This document shows, piece by piece, positions 17,864 through 27,744 of a stretch of 64,000 nucleotides of DNA. The DNA lies in the NCBI RefSeq assembly GCF_902784195.1, contig NZ_CACZTX010000006.1:220368-284367 (forward strand), given 5' to 3'. This DNA comes from an uncultured Methanobrevibacter sp. (GTDB lineage: Archaea; Methanobacteriota; Methanobacteria; Methanobacteriales; Methanobacteriaceae). The notes below the pieces were generated by a model. It searched no databases, was not told where the DNA came from, and saw only the letters and a program-made list of their open reading frames with translations. The stretch's first letter is position 1, and the number at the start of each line of letters is the position of its first letter. Position numbers and translations under genes: made by a program.

Positions 17864-20800
17864 TTATTTTATTTTGACTTTTCCTTTTTTGCTGATTTTC
17901 TTGAAGGTATTGTCTCCTAAGAATTTTACAGTGAACTTGTAAGTTTTCCTCTTGGATAACTTGACTTTCACTTTTGCAACACCTTTCTTATTGGTTTTTG
18001 CAGTGTATTTCTTCTTATTGATAATGAAGACAAGCTTTTTACCTTTAATGGCTTTCTTGTTAGTAGCCTTAAGGGTAGCGTACAAGTATTTGGTTTTCTT
18101 GCTTCTTTTGTATGTTTTCTTAGCTACAGTCAATTTGACCTTTTGTGGGTTGACTTTAACTTTAGCTACAACAAAGCTTCCGTTGTATTTTTCATCTCCA
18201 AGGAATGAAACTACAACTGGGTAAGTTCCTTTCTTAGTAAGTGCAATCTTAATGGTTGCAACACCTTTAGCATTGGTGGTGCGTTTGTAGATCTTGCCGT
18301 TGAAGGAAATCAATACTTGTTTTCCAGCTAAGACATTTCCTTTACTGTCTTTTAAGGTAATTGAGTAGTTCTTACCAGCTTTCTTACCGTTAATCTTGGT
18401 ATTGACAGTAGTGGTTTTCATAGCTTTTGCTACAATGCTTGTAGCTACCTTAGGAGTTGTTCCTCCACTTGAGCCGTTGGTATTGATGTTTCCGCCTTGT
18501 GGAATGTTGATTCCATTTCCATCATTTAATCCTGCTATTTCAAAGTCAAATGCTTTAGCACCTTCTGGTAAATTATTGTCCTTGATGTTTATTGGGTTGG
18601 AAGGAGCAAGAACTGCCCTTTCTGATTCAAGTTCGAATAATGTAATTGAAGATGGCACTACATTTTCATTTGCAGGGCTTACAGTATTGTTTGTAAGCTC
18701 AATAGCTGGGTTTACAATGGATAAATCATCAGTTCCATTTGTAGAGGTAGCTTTTACAAGCACATCACCATTATTTGCAATGAATTCAACACCACTGATG
18801 CTTACATTGCTTACATTGGATGCAATGTTGAATACAGGGTTTCCATCACCAGCAGTTGCAATTGATACATTGTCAGCAACAATAGCAATGTCTTTAGTGA
18901 TATTGATTCCTGAAATGTCAACAAATTCCATATTGCTTAAGTTCAATACTCCTCCTTCAGGAGTTTCATCAATGAGTTTTTGAAGGTCTTCTGAAGTTTT
19001 TGGAGCTTCCTTAACATTGACTTTTACAGTTGCGCTTGCAGGATTATAATTACTGTCTCCAGCAAAGCTGATTTCTGCATTATAGCTTCCTACAGGAACA
19101 GAGCTTAAGTCAATGCTTGCAATACCTGACTCATCAGTGATTCCAGTTAAGTTAATTTCATCATTGACCTTTACAGTGATTGTTTTTCCTGCTACAGGAG
19201 AACCTTCACTGGTCAAGCTAACATTCAAGACACCTTCACCAAAGTTGACAGTGATTTCATCCTCAAGAGATAAAATGGTATCCTTAGGAGTTAGAGCATT
19301 GAATTCAATGCCTACACTTGCATCAGAGGATTTCACGCTAATGCTGTTTTGACCTTCTGCTGCAGTGTAAGTGGATTGAGCCACTAAGCCAACGGTTTCT
19401 ACAGCAGTCTTATCTAAACTGCCAGTTTCTGATGCGAAATCTACAGTTAATTCCTGTGCCAATTTGGTGTCAAGCTCTTTGATTTCATTAGTAGTGCTGT
19501 CAAGATAGTGGTTGAAGTCTACAGCAATAGGAACTTGAGCACCGGTTTGGACATTGGAAGTGTCTGCAACTACATTCATGATAATCCAATTTGATACATC
19601 CACTTCAGCGCAATCGATTTCATCATATCCGTAATCGTCTTCGTAGGTACCGGATCCTGTTAAGGATTTAGGATTGTCATTGGTTCCCCACCAGTTGTAT
19701 TGGGCATTTACGACATTGTCTTCTCCATCGTTGAAGATGAGTTTGCCAGTAGTGTTGGTGAGTAAGATACAGTAGTTTACAGTTGCCTTGTTACCGTTGT
19801 AGATTGCATCACCATTATAACTAGTTCCAGCAGAGTTGTTTACAAACATGGATTTTGTGATGGTTGCATCTCCATGGAATCCTATGTAAATAGCTCCACC
19901 ATCTCTGTATGCATTGTTGTTGATGAATACTGATTCGGTTACATCCAATTTGTTGGAAGCACGAATAGCTCCACCGTAGGATACAGTGTTAGTGTTGTTG
20001 ATGAATTCAGAGCCTTTTACAGTGATGTTAGCATCAGAACTGCCTATTACAATACCTTGTCTTGCCTTGTTGTTATAGAATTTGGAATTTTCTATAATTA
20101 CGTTAGCTTTGCCGCTTGAGACATATATGATACCATAATCGGAAGTGGATGCAGTAACTTCATTATCCTTGAATAGAGTGTTGTTTATGATAATGGTTGC
20201 ATCGCCGGAAGTTTGGATTACATCTCCACCATTATGGCCGGAAACTTCACTGTCCTTAATAGTTAAGTTGCCGTAGGTAGTGATTAAGTCTCCAGCTCCA
20301 GGATTGTTTACAATAGTTACATTGTCCAATACTGTTTCTTTTGCAAAGGAGTATACAGCTGCGCCGTATCCATGGTTTGCACCAGTGAGAACCACATTGA
20401 TAAGTGAGAATTTGCTTGCATCAGAACTTACATTGAATAATCTTCCTTGGCCTTCACCGTCAATTACAACATTGCCTTCACCGGTAATTGTTAAGTCTTT
20501 AGTGATTTGATATCCGTTACCTTTGTAGGTTCCTTCCTTAATTACGATTTGACCGGATCCGGTTTCAGCAGTTGCTATTTGAATAGCTTTTGCAATGCTT
20601 GCTACAGGAGCTTCTGCAGAACCGTTGTTTCTGTCAGATCCATCAGGAGAAACATAAACGATTCCAGTGTAAGGTTCAGGAATTTCTCCAACAAAGACTA
20701 TGTCTTTAGTTGCTTGAGCGCATGTTGCAGTTACTTTTGCATTTGCATCACTTGCAGTGAATACTGCATTTCCACTTTCACCATTATTGATTGTTAAGGT

Positions 20801-23800
20801 TTCAGGAATTACAGTACCGTTTTCTGCAGCAAATGTTACAGTGTATGCTTCCTTAGGAATAACTCCACCAGCCAATTCTTCAATTTCACCAGCAGAGGTC
20901 ATTACATGATTAAAGTCAACAGTTACTTTTACTTCGTCACCAGGAAGAACATCAGTAGCGTTTGCATCCACATTCATTATTACCCATTTGTCAATGGTAA
21001 TGTTGGTACCGTTTACTAGACTTGTTGGATCATTGGTTCCCCACCAGTTGTTGTTTGCAATAGCAATACCTTGTCCATATATAGCATCATAACCAGTTGA
21101 AGTTTTAGTTTCAAGATTATGCTCATTTACAATGGAAGAATAAGAAACATATAAGGTAGCTTTGTCTACGAAAATAGCTGGTGCTTTACCTTCTGTTCCT
21201 TTATTGTTTTCTATAATGGAATTGGTAATGTTTAAAGTAGCTATAGGTTGGTTTGTAACTGATTCAATTTTTATAGCAGTACCTTGTGATTTAGCACTAT
21301 TATTGACTAATATACAATTATTGATAGTAGCAGTACAATTATACAATTCTAAAACACCAGGACCATTAATTGCTGAGTTATCAGTGAAATTGGAATTTTC
21401 TATTGTAATCTTTTCAGCCATTAAGTATCCTGCACCACCATTGTTTGCAACGTTGTTTACAAAGTTAGAATTGTTGATTTTTAAGTTAAGACCGTTTTCA
21501 TAAGCTGAGTAGGTAATGCCTAAAGCTCCACCCCAACTTCCACCATTGTTGTTGGTGAAAACGGAATTGTTAATAATCAAATTACCTTTGGTGTATTCTG
21601 TAAAGATAGCTCCTCCACGACTGCTTGCTACTAAATTATCAAATTTACAGTTATTAATGATTATATTTATTAATAACAAACCTGAGCGAGAACCGCTAGC
21701 TTTAATGGCTGAACCATATCTTCCACCATTGTTGTTTGCAAATGCTATGTTATCAAATGATACTACACTGCTTAGAACTGTGAAAATGCAATTTGATTCT
21801 AATCCAGTACCATCAATCACTACATTTCCTTCACCAGTGATGGACATTGCTCCAGTGCTATTGATTGTGATGTTGTTTTCATTATAGGTACCTTCCTTGA
21901 TGATGATTTGACCGGATCCTGCTTGTGCAAGTTCAACTGCTTTTGCAATTGTTGCTACAGGAGCATCTTCTGCACCATTATTGGAATCAGAACCGTCTTT
22001 GGATACATAAATTATGCCTTCATAAGCATTGCTTACTACATTGACAGCTATAGGAACGGTTTGTGCTCCAGATTCGACATTCACAATGTCTTCTCCAGCA
22101 GCCACACCAGTGTATACAAACTTAGCTTGACCGTTTTCAGTGATAGCTTCAGCCTTATCCAAACTGCCAAGGGTAGCGGTAGCCTTTACATCCACTTCAG
22201 GAATGCTTTCAACCAATTCGCTTGTTGTGGTTCCATCAGTGTAATGATTGAAGTCGACAGTGATTTCCACTTCATCACCAAGGTTAATGCTCTCAGCAGT
22301 CAAGTTGCTGTTTACACCCATAATTACCCATTTTGATACATCAGGCATAGGGCAGTCTACATCTTCCTCTTCCCAATCGTCATAGTAGGAGTCAGCACCA
22401 ACTAAGCTTACAGGACTGTTGTTGGTTCCCCACCAGTTATAATTAGCGTTAGGTGCGTTATCTTCGTTGGCATTGAATAGGAGAACTTTTGAACTGCCTT
22501 CTTTTGCTAAGATTACTGAGTAATTGATGGTTAATTTACCAGCTGAGGATATGGCATCCCCATTATAATCTGTTTGGTAATTTGCACAAGTGTTGTTTAT
22601 GAATACAGATTTAGTGATATTTGCATCAGCATTTTTGCTAAGGAAAATTGCTCCACCTTCTCTACCTGCTTTGTTATTGGTGAATACGGAGTTTGCAATA
22701 TTTACCTTGCCGTCTGAGTGGACCACTCCACCAGCACCAACAGTTGCTACATTATTGTCAAATAATGAATCCTTGATTACAAGATTATTGGTTCTGCTTG
22801 AATCATAGATTAAACCTTGTCTATCAATGTTATTGGTAAAGTTAGATGACTCAATTGTAACACTGGAAGTGCCTGTTGCAAATATAAAGCCCATAGTACC
22901 GCTATCAGTTAAGTTAGCATTGTTGTTGTCAAACACTGTATTGTTGATTATCAAGCTTGCGCTTGAAATGTAAATCATACCATCAGCACTGTGGTTAGCA
23001 ATTACGGAATTGTCGATTTCCAAACTTCCGCCATTTGCATAAATAACAGATACTGAAGAGTATCCGCCAGTAGCCTGGTTTTCATATAAGGTTACATTGT
23101 CCAACAATATATTTGCACCAGTTGAGTAAATTACTGACCCATAGTTTCTGTTAGCCTTTGTAATGGCTATGTTCCTAAGGGTGAAGTTTTCTGTAGTGCT
23201 ATTGACAGTGAAGATTCTAGCTTCATTGTTACCGTCAATGATCACATCACCGATACCGATAATTTCAAGATTTTTGATTATTTCAAAATTATTTTCAGTG
23301 TATGTGCCTGCATTGACGAATATCTTGCCTGTTCCAGCATCTCCAGTAGCTATTTCAATAGCTTTTGCAATAGTTGCTACAGGAGATTCTTCACTACCAT
23401 CGTTTTCATCATTTCCATCTTTGGATACATAAACGTCATGAGGAGCAACTGGAGCATTCACTACAATAGCGATAGGTACATTTGCAGCACCGGATGCGAT
23501 GTTTGCAGTGTCTTCACCAGCAGCTGCAGCAGTGTATGTAAAGCTTGCCTGATTGTTTTCAGTTATTGCTTCAGCCTTATCCAAACTGCCTGTAGTAGCA
23601 CTTGCAGTTACCTTAAGTTCAGGAATGGAATCTGCCAATTCGCTTACGGTAGTTCCGTCAGTGTAATGTTTAAAGTCAACAGTTATAGGTACAGTATCGC
23701 CTATTTCAATGTTTCCTGCACTAGCAGGTTCCACATTCATGATAACCCAATTGTCTACACTAGCATCTGCCATTGCATCGTTAGGGTTGTCATTAGATCC

Positions 23801-24991
23801 CCACCAGTTGTAGTTTGCGTTAACTGTTTTGACATAATCGCTTGTAGCATTTATGAACTTTAATCCAATTGTTTCATTTACTGCCTTATTGTCATAAAAT
23901 GCAGAGGATTTAATGTTAGTTATTCCTCTTTGAGCTTGTACCAAAGCATATACAGTATTATCAAAGATTGAAGTTTTTTCAATGCTTATTACAGCATTAT
24001 CTCCAGCAGTTTGAATTATAGCATAACCATGGGTATCTGAACCAGTTCTAAGAATTGTGTTTCCATAAATATTTGAATTGTTAATATTTACGATACCATT
24101 GGATCTGATTACAGAATCAGCAACACCATATACATTTGTGATGTTTACATTGTTTAAAGTTAAGACAGCTGTTGGAACAGAAGCATAGTTATAAATTGCA
24201 GCAGAGAAATAAGAATATTCCCCAGTGATTCCTAAAGTTACACCATCAATGACACTGTCAATTACAGTTAATGGACCAGTTGAACTACCGGATAAGTAAA
24301 TAGCACCCCAACCACCGGAAGAGGATACCTTAATGTCTTTAAAGGTAGTGTTTTTAATATTTGCAGAACCAGAGGAATAGAATTGTACGGTTCCTTTTGT
24401 GGAAATATTCTCAAATTTACAATCTGCAATGTCCAAATTACCATTACCACCAATTCTGATAGCAAGGGAGCTTCCTCCGGATGTGAAATCTTTCAATACA
24501 AGATTCTTGAATAAGAAGTTGGATGCACCAGATATTTTTGTAAACATGTATGCTGAACTAGCAGTGGTATTGCTTCTTATGATTACATTTCCTTTCTCTT
24601 GTCCAACAAAGTCTATAGACTTATCAGTAGGAAGGTTAATTATTCCTTCAGCGTATTCACCGTTTGCAATGTTGATTGTAAACTGCTCACCTTCAGCTGC
24701 ATTTACGATAGCCACTGCTTTTGCAATGGTTTTGACTGCAGTGGATTCGCTTAATCCATCGTTTTCATCATTTCCATCCGGTTTTACATAAATGACATTT
24801 CCACTAGGAGCAGATCCGCCAATTACAGTGATTGGAATGGTAGTTGATACGCTTGCTGCAGTGACAGTTATAGTGTCAGCACCTTCTGCAATACCAGTGT
24901 AGGTAACTATAGCCTTGTTGTCTTGGTATAGAATTTCATTTGCTAAACTACCTTTGGTATCATCTGCATTAGTGAATTTTACTTGAGTCAT
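17864..24991 (-). CDS. Split giant adhesin-like protein, main part (C-terminal about 2,375 aa)
   Basis: This frame has no signal peptide and no convincing start; it continues the protein begun by the frame ending at 24969. It holds four copies of a module of about 400-500 residues. Each starts with a DGNDENDG/DGSDRNNG marker and PVATIAKAI-type segment, runs through beta-helix repeats and ends with a WWGTND element and a WVIM...V-ITVDFNHY Ig-like stretch. The C-terminus has an acidic domain, then Lys-rich Ig-like repeats nearly the same as in the 953-aa adhesin. The combined protein would be about 2,800 aa. The upstream join is a frameshift, real or artefactual. Confidence 0.85.
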   Translation of the reverse strand: MTQVKFTNADDTKGSLANEILYQDNKAIVTYTGIAEGADTITVTAASVSTTIPITVIGGSAPSGNVIYVKPDGNDENDGLSESTAVKTIAKAVAIVNAAEGEQFTINIANGEYAEGIINLPTDKSIDFVGQEKGNVIIRSNTTASSAYMFTKISGASNFLFKNLVLKDFTSGGSSLAIRIGGNGNLDIADCKFENISTKGTVQFYSSGSANIKNTTFKDIKVSSSGGWGAIYLSGSSTGPLTVIDSVIDGVTLGITGEYSYFSAAIYNYASVPTAVLTLNNVNITNVYGVADSVIRSNGIVNINNSNIYGNTILRTGSDTHGYAIIQTAGDNAVISIEKTSIFDNTVYALVQAQRGITNIKSSAFYDNKAVNETIGLKFINATSDYVKTVNANYNWWGSNDNPNDAMADASVDNWVIMNVEPASAGNIEIGDTVPITVDFKHYTDGTTVSELADSIPELKVTASATTGSLDKAEAITENNQASFTYTAAAAGEDTANIASGAANVPIAIVVNAPVAPHDVYVSKDGNDENDGSEESPVATIAKAIEIATGDAGTGKIFVNAGTYTENNFEIIKNLEIIGIGDVIIDGNNEARIFTVNSTTENFTLRNIAITKANRNYGSVIYSTGANILLDNVTLYENQATGGYSSVSVIYANGGSLEIDNSVIANHSADGMIYISSASLIINNTVFDNNNANLTDSGTMGFIFATGTSSVTIESSNFTNNIDRQGLIYDSSRTNNLVIKDSLFDNNVATVGAGGVVHSDGKVNIANSVFTNNKAGREGGAIFLSKNADANITKSVFINNTCANYQTDYNGDAISSAGKLTINYSVILAKEGSSKVLLFNANEDNAPNANYNWWGTNNSPVSLVGADSYYDDWEEEDVDCPMPDVSKWVIMGVNSNLTAESINLGDEVEITVDFNHYTDGTTTSELVESIPEVDVKATATLGSLDKAEAITENGQAKFVYTGVAAGEDIVNVESGAQTVPIAVNVVSNAYEGIIYVSKDGSDSNNGAEDAPVATIAKAVELAQAGSGQIIIKEGTYNENNITINSTGAMSITGEGNVVIDGTGLESNCIFTVLSSVVSFDNIAFANNNGGRYGSAIKASGSRSGLLLINIIINNCKFDNLVASSRGGAIFTEYTKGNLIINNSVFTNNNGGSWGGALGITYSAYENGLNLKINNSNFVNNVANNGGAGYLMAEKITIENSNFTDNSAINGPGVLELYNCTATINNCILVNNSAKSQGTAIKIESVTNQPIATLNITNSIIENNKGTEGKAPAIFVDKATLYVSYSSIVNEHNLETKTSTGYDAIYGQGIAIANNNWWGTNDPTSLVNGTNITIDKWVIMNVDANATDVLPGDEVKVTVDFNHVMTSAGEIEELAGGVIPKEAYTVTFAAENGTVIPETLTINNGESGNAVFTASDANAKVTATCAQATKDIVFVGEIPEPYTGIVYVSPDGSDRNNGSAEAPVASIAKAIQIATAETGSGQIVIKEGTYKGNGYQITKDLTITGEGNVVIDGEGQGRLFNVSSDASKFSLINVVLTGANHGYGAAVYSFAKETVLDNVTIVNNPGAGDLITTYGNLTIKDSEVSGHNGGDVIQTSGDATIIINNTLFKDNEVTASTSDYGIIYVSSGKANVIIENSKFYNNKARQGIVIGSSDANITVKGSEFINNTNTVSYGGAIRASNKLDVTESVFINNNAYRDGGAIYIGFHGDATITKSMFVNNSAGTSYNGDAIYNGNKATVNYCILLTNTTGKLIFNDGEDNVVNAQYNWWGTNDNPKSLTGSGTYEDDYGYDEIDCAEVDVSNWIIMNVVADTSNVQTGAQVPIAVDFNHYLDSTTNEIKELDTKLAQELTVDFASETGSLDKTAVETVGLVAQSTYTAAEGQNSISVKSSDASVGIEFNALTPKDTILSLEDEITVNFGEGVLNVSLTSEGSPVAGKTITVKVNDEINLTGITDESGIASIDLSSVPVGSYNAEISFAGDSNYNPASATVKVNVKEAPKTSEDLQKLIDETPEGGVLNLSNMEFVDISGINITKDIAIVADNVSIATAGDGNPVFNIASNVSNVSISGVEFIANNGDVLVKATSTNGTDDLSIVNPAIELTNNTVSPANENVVPSSITLFELESERAVLAPSNPINIKDNNLPEGAKAFDFEIAGLNDGNGINIPQGGNINTNGSSGGTTPKVATSIVAKAMKTTTVNTKINGKKAGKNYSITLKDSKGNVLAGKQVLISFNGKIYKRTTNAKGVATIKIALTKKGTYPVVVSFLGDEKYNGSFVVAKVKVNPQKVKLTVAKKTYKRSKKTKYLYATLKATNKKAIKGKKLVFIINKKKYTAKTNKKGVAKVKVKLSKRKTYKFTVKFLGDNTFKKISKKGKVKIK

Positions 24992-26255
24992 CAGTAGCTA
25001 CAGTGTCTGCACTTGCACTAGCGGACATGATTACCCAATTGGAAGCAGTTACATTGTCGAGCAATGCACTTGGGTTGTCATTGGTACCATAGAAGTTGTA
25101 GTTTGCATTTACAACTGCATTCTTATTGTTACCGATAGCATATTGGCCTTCAGCTAAGTCAAATGCATTGTATTCTACAGTTGTAGGAGCTGCTGAAATC
25201 CAAATTGCATATGCTGCAGCATTGTCATGGAATGCATTTCCAGTTATGATGCTGTTTCCTTGAGCGGATGTTTGAGAAATGTAAATTAATCCTTTACAGT
25301 TTGAAGCAGTGAAATCGTTATCCTCAAAACTGCAGTTAGACACTGTTAAAAGTCCTGCCTTATTCTCTATGATACCCATTGTGTTTCCACTGATATTATA
25401 GAATTTACAATTTGAAACAACCCCTGTTGCAGTAGCTGCATTTACATAAATCACAGACCTTAAATATGATCCATCAGGTATTGCAATATCATGGAAAACT
25501 GAATTCTTAACATCCACTACAGAGTTACCTAAAATTGCCAAATATGGTGCAGCACCAGAACTGGTACCAACAAGGCCATAGAATTCACAGCCATCTAATG
25601 TTGCTTTTGCATTATAAAACAATTTAATTGCACCATTACCATTTCCAGGAACTGCATCAGTCAATTTACAGTTGTTCATTAACAATACTCCTTCACCACC
25701 AATATTTATAATTGGGTTGTTTTGCTTTGTAGGAGCAGTGAAAATCAAATTGTTTAATGTGAATGTTTTAGCATCATCTCCACTATAGGTAAATACATTT
25801 GCAGTTCCAGTTCTTGTGATTGTAGTGCCATCAGCACCATTAAAGGTAATTGATTTATCCAAAGTAATTGAACTGGATTGCTCATATGTACCTGCACCAA
25901 TATTTATTGTAGAACCATCACCAGCAAGTTCATAACCTTTGGCAATAGTTGCTACAGCGTTCTCTTCACTTAATCCATCATTAGAATCATCACCAGTTTT
26001 TGAAACGTAAATGGTTGATGCCCCGTCCTTTAATGGAGCGGGTTCTAAGGATTTATCATCGGAATCGTCCACACCCACCTGAATGGAATCAGATATAGAA
26101 TCATCCGTTTCGAGACTAACCTCATTTATAGCATTATCGTCAATTGCAGCTACATCAGTTGCAATATCATCGCTTGCTGCAGAGACAGATGACACTGCCA
26201 TACTTGCAACGCAGAATAACACTAGTAAAATAAGAAAAGTTCTTTTCATTTTCAA
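24969..26255 (-). CDS. Split giant adhesin-like protein, N-terminal part with signal peptide (428 aa)
   Basis: The N-terminus is a secretion signal (FLILLVLFCVASMAVSSVSAA), then an Asp-rich linker, the IYVSKTGDDSNDG marker, and beta-helix repeats ending in the module-closing NASNWVIMS element. Where the family continues into an Ig-like stretch, this frame runs out after DTVATDDSSKIH. The overlapping frame continues as TQVKFTNADDTKGS, which completes the expected domain, so the gene is interrupted by a one-base shift between about 24975 and 24995. GAGGTGAAACT fits a TTG start at 26255 best; an ATG lies two codons further in. Confidence 0.85.
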   Translation of the reverse strand: MKMKRTFLILLVLFCVASMAVSSVSAASDDIATDVAAIDDNAINEVSLETDDSISDSIQVGVDDSDDKSLEPAPLKDGASTIYVSKTGDDSNDGLSEENAVATIAKGYELAGDGSTINIGAGTYEQSSSITLDKSITFNGADGTTITRTGTANVFTYSGDDAKTFTLNNLIFTAPTKQNNPIINIGGEGVLLMNNCKLTDAVPGNGNGAIKLFYNAKATLDGCEFYGLVGTSSGAAPYLAILGNSVVDVKNSVFHDIAIPDGSYLRSVIYVNAATATGVVSNCKFYNISGNTMGIIENKAGLLTVSNCSFEDNDFTASNCKGLIYISQTSAQGNSIITGNAFHDNAAAYAIWISAAPTTVEYNAFDLAEGQYAIGNNKNAVVNANYNFYGTNDNPSALLDNVTASNWVIMSASASADTVATDDSSKIH

Positions 26256-27100
26256 AGTTTCACCTCAATAAATGCGAAATAAGGAAATGACTAAGAAAAA
26301 TAGGATTCGTGTTTTAAAATATATGAATAAAAAGACTTTGATTGCTTTAAAACATTCCTTGAAAGGATATAAGGGAATATCCTAAGGAGCATTCTTAAAA
26401 CTTAGTTTTAAAAGATAAGGATTGGTTAAACAAATTTTAGCTTTTGAAAACATATATTTTTAGGAAAAATAATATTTGTAATTAATAAATTCAGTTCAAT
26501 AGTTTTAATAAATTTTTTTAATTATATAGTTTTAGGGTAATTTTTAAATCCTAGATTTCTTAGCAGTGCCTTACATAAAGTATATTTGAAAAATAATCCA
26601 ATGTACTTTATGTTTTATATATATAGTATTAATTATATATAAAATTTGTTAAATGAATTTTATAAATTATAAAATATACTGTATATTTTTAAGAAAAATA
26701 TTCACTAAAAATTTAAATAAAAGTGGAAAAAAAGCTTATAAAAATAGACATTTGAAAAATTTTATCAAAGTTTTTTAAAGAGCAGCATAAAATGCTGCCC
26801 TTAACATGATTTGATAACTAAAGTGATATGTATTCTAATCTCAGATATTAGAAAATATCACAAGATATGATTTATAAAAAGTCATTTAAGTATTTTATGA
26901 TTAATCGATTGATTAAAAATGGGAAAGAATGGAGAAATCTTCCTCAATAAATAGAAAAGAATAAAATAAAAAAAATCCCCTCTCACTAAAATAGAAAATA
27001 AAAAAATAAAAAAATCCACCTATAAAATAGAAAAGAATAAAATAAAAAAATCCACCTATAAAATAGAAAAGAATAAAATAAGAATAAAATAATAATATTA
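26256..27100. other. 850-bp AT-rich non-coding stretch with several hairpins and a tandem repeat
   Basis: No credible gene is seen. It contains hairpins at 26364-26383 (AGGATAT/ATATCCT), 26573-26613 (ACATAAAGTA/TACTTTATGT, 21-base loop), 26782-26798 (GCAGCAT/ATGCTGC, 3-base loop) and 26823-26861 (GTGATAT/ATATCAC with inner TTCTAAT/ATTAGAA). A 36-bp tandem array follows at 26949-27090. The adhesin promoter must lie at its left end. Confidence 0.6.
26949..27090. repeat. 36-bp tandem repeat, about 3.5 copies
   Basis: Each unit has the form AATAGAAAAGAATAAAATAA plus AAAAATCCACCTATAA. The two central units (about 26989-27024 and 27025-27060) are the most alike; the first and last are degenerate. 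It lies just upstream of the membrane-anchored Ig-like protein gene. Confidence 0.8.
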
Positions 27101-27135
27101 ATTAACTAAAATCAAAAATTAATTTGGGGGTTAAT

Positions 27136-27711
27136 ATGAATACAAAAGATATCATATACATATGCGCTACAATAATCATTATTCTTGCAATTGGAATGTT
27201 TGTACTGTCCCATCCTTTTGGAAGTGCTGAAAAAACTGCAATTCTCACTATGGAAAGCAGCCAAAGCCTTACTGAAGGTGACAGCCTGATACTAAAGCTT
27301 TCAGATGAGAACAAAACTCCAATAGCAGGCCAAAGGATTGAGATAAACCTCACTCATGGAAGCAATGGAATCACTGAAAACTTCACTCTCAAGACAAATG
27401 AAAATGGAGAGTGCAGATTAGAAGACCTGATTGCAGACAACTTTACATTAAGCGCTAAGTATAATGGAAACAAGAACTACAAGCAAGCTACACTTAGCGG
27501 AAACATCTATGTGAAGAAGAAAGCAAGCGCAAGCAACAATGACAAATACAAAACAGACAATAAGGTGGATGATGTCATTGACGGCTGGGATCCAAAAGAG
27601 CATGAGGTTTCAAGAGAAGCCCTTGGTGATGGAACATATAGAATAACCTACGATGACGGATACTTTAGAATCGTGGATGAAGATGGAAACATCTTGACTT
27701 ATGGGTACTGA
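27136..27711 (+). CDS. Membrane-anchored Ig-like domain protein (191 aa)
   Basis: An N-terminal uncleaved membrane helix (residues about 6-24, IIYICATIIIILAIGMFVL) anchors an extracellular part. Residues about 30-125 look like a Big_1/invasin-type Ig-like domain, with PIAGQRIEINL, TNENGECRL and AKYNGNKNYKQATLSG, the same pattern as in the adhesins. A linker and an acidic, Tyr-rich C-terminal 50 residues follow (DGTYRITYDDGYFRIVDEDGN). The ATG at 27136 follows GGGGG by six bases; the upstream TTG lacks a site. It is probably a small cell-surface protein; function unknown. Confidence 0.8.
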   Translation: MNTKDIIYICATIIIILAIGMFVLSHPFGSAEKTAILTMESSQSLTEGDSLILKLSDENKTPIAGQRIEINLTHGSNGITENFTLKTNENGECRLEDLIADNFTLSAKYNGNKNYKQATLSGNIYVKKKASASNNDKYKTDNKVDDVIDGWDPKEHEVSREALGDGTYRITYDDGYFRIVDEDGNILTYGY

Positions 27712-27744
27712 TTTCATTCAGTACTTTACTCTTTTTTTAAATAA

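Noticed and set aside
17952..24791. Long plus-strand frames opposite the adhesin genes
   Set aside because: They are mirror frames of repetitive coding sequence on the minus strand, with no ribosome-binding sites or recognisable domains.
26272..26382. Short plus-strand frame of about 32 codons (MTKKNRIRVLKYMNKK...)
   Set aside because: The AAGGA is only one base from the ATG, the composition is Lys-rich as expected by chance in AT-rich DNA, and it overlaps a hairpin.
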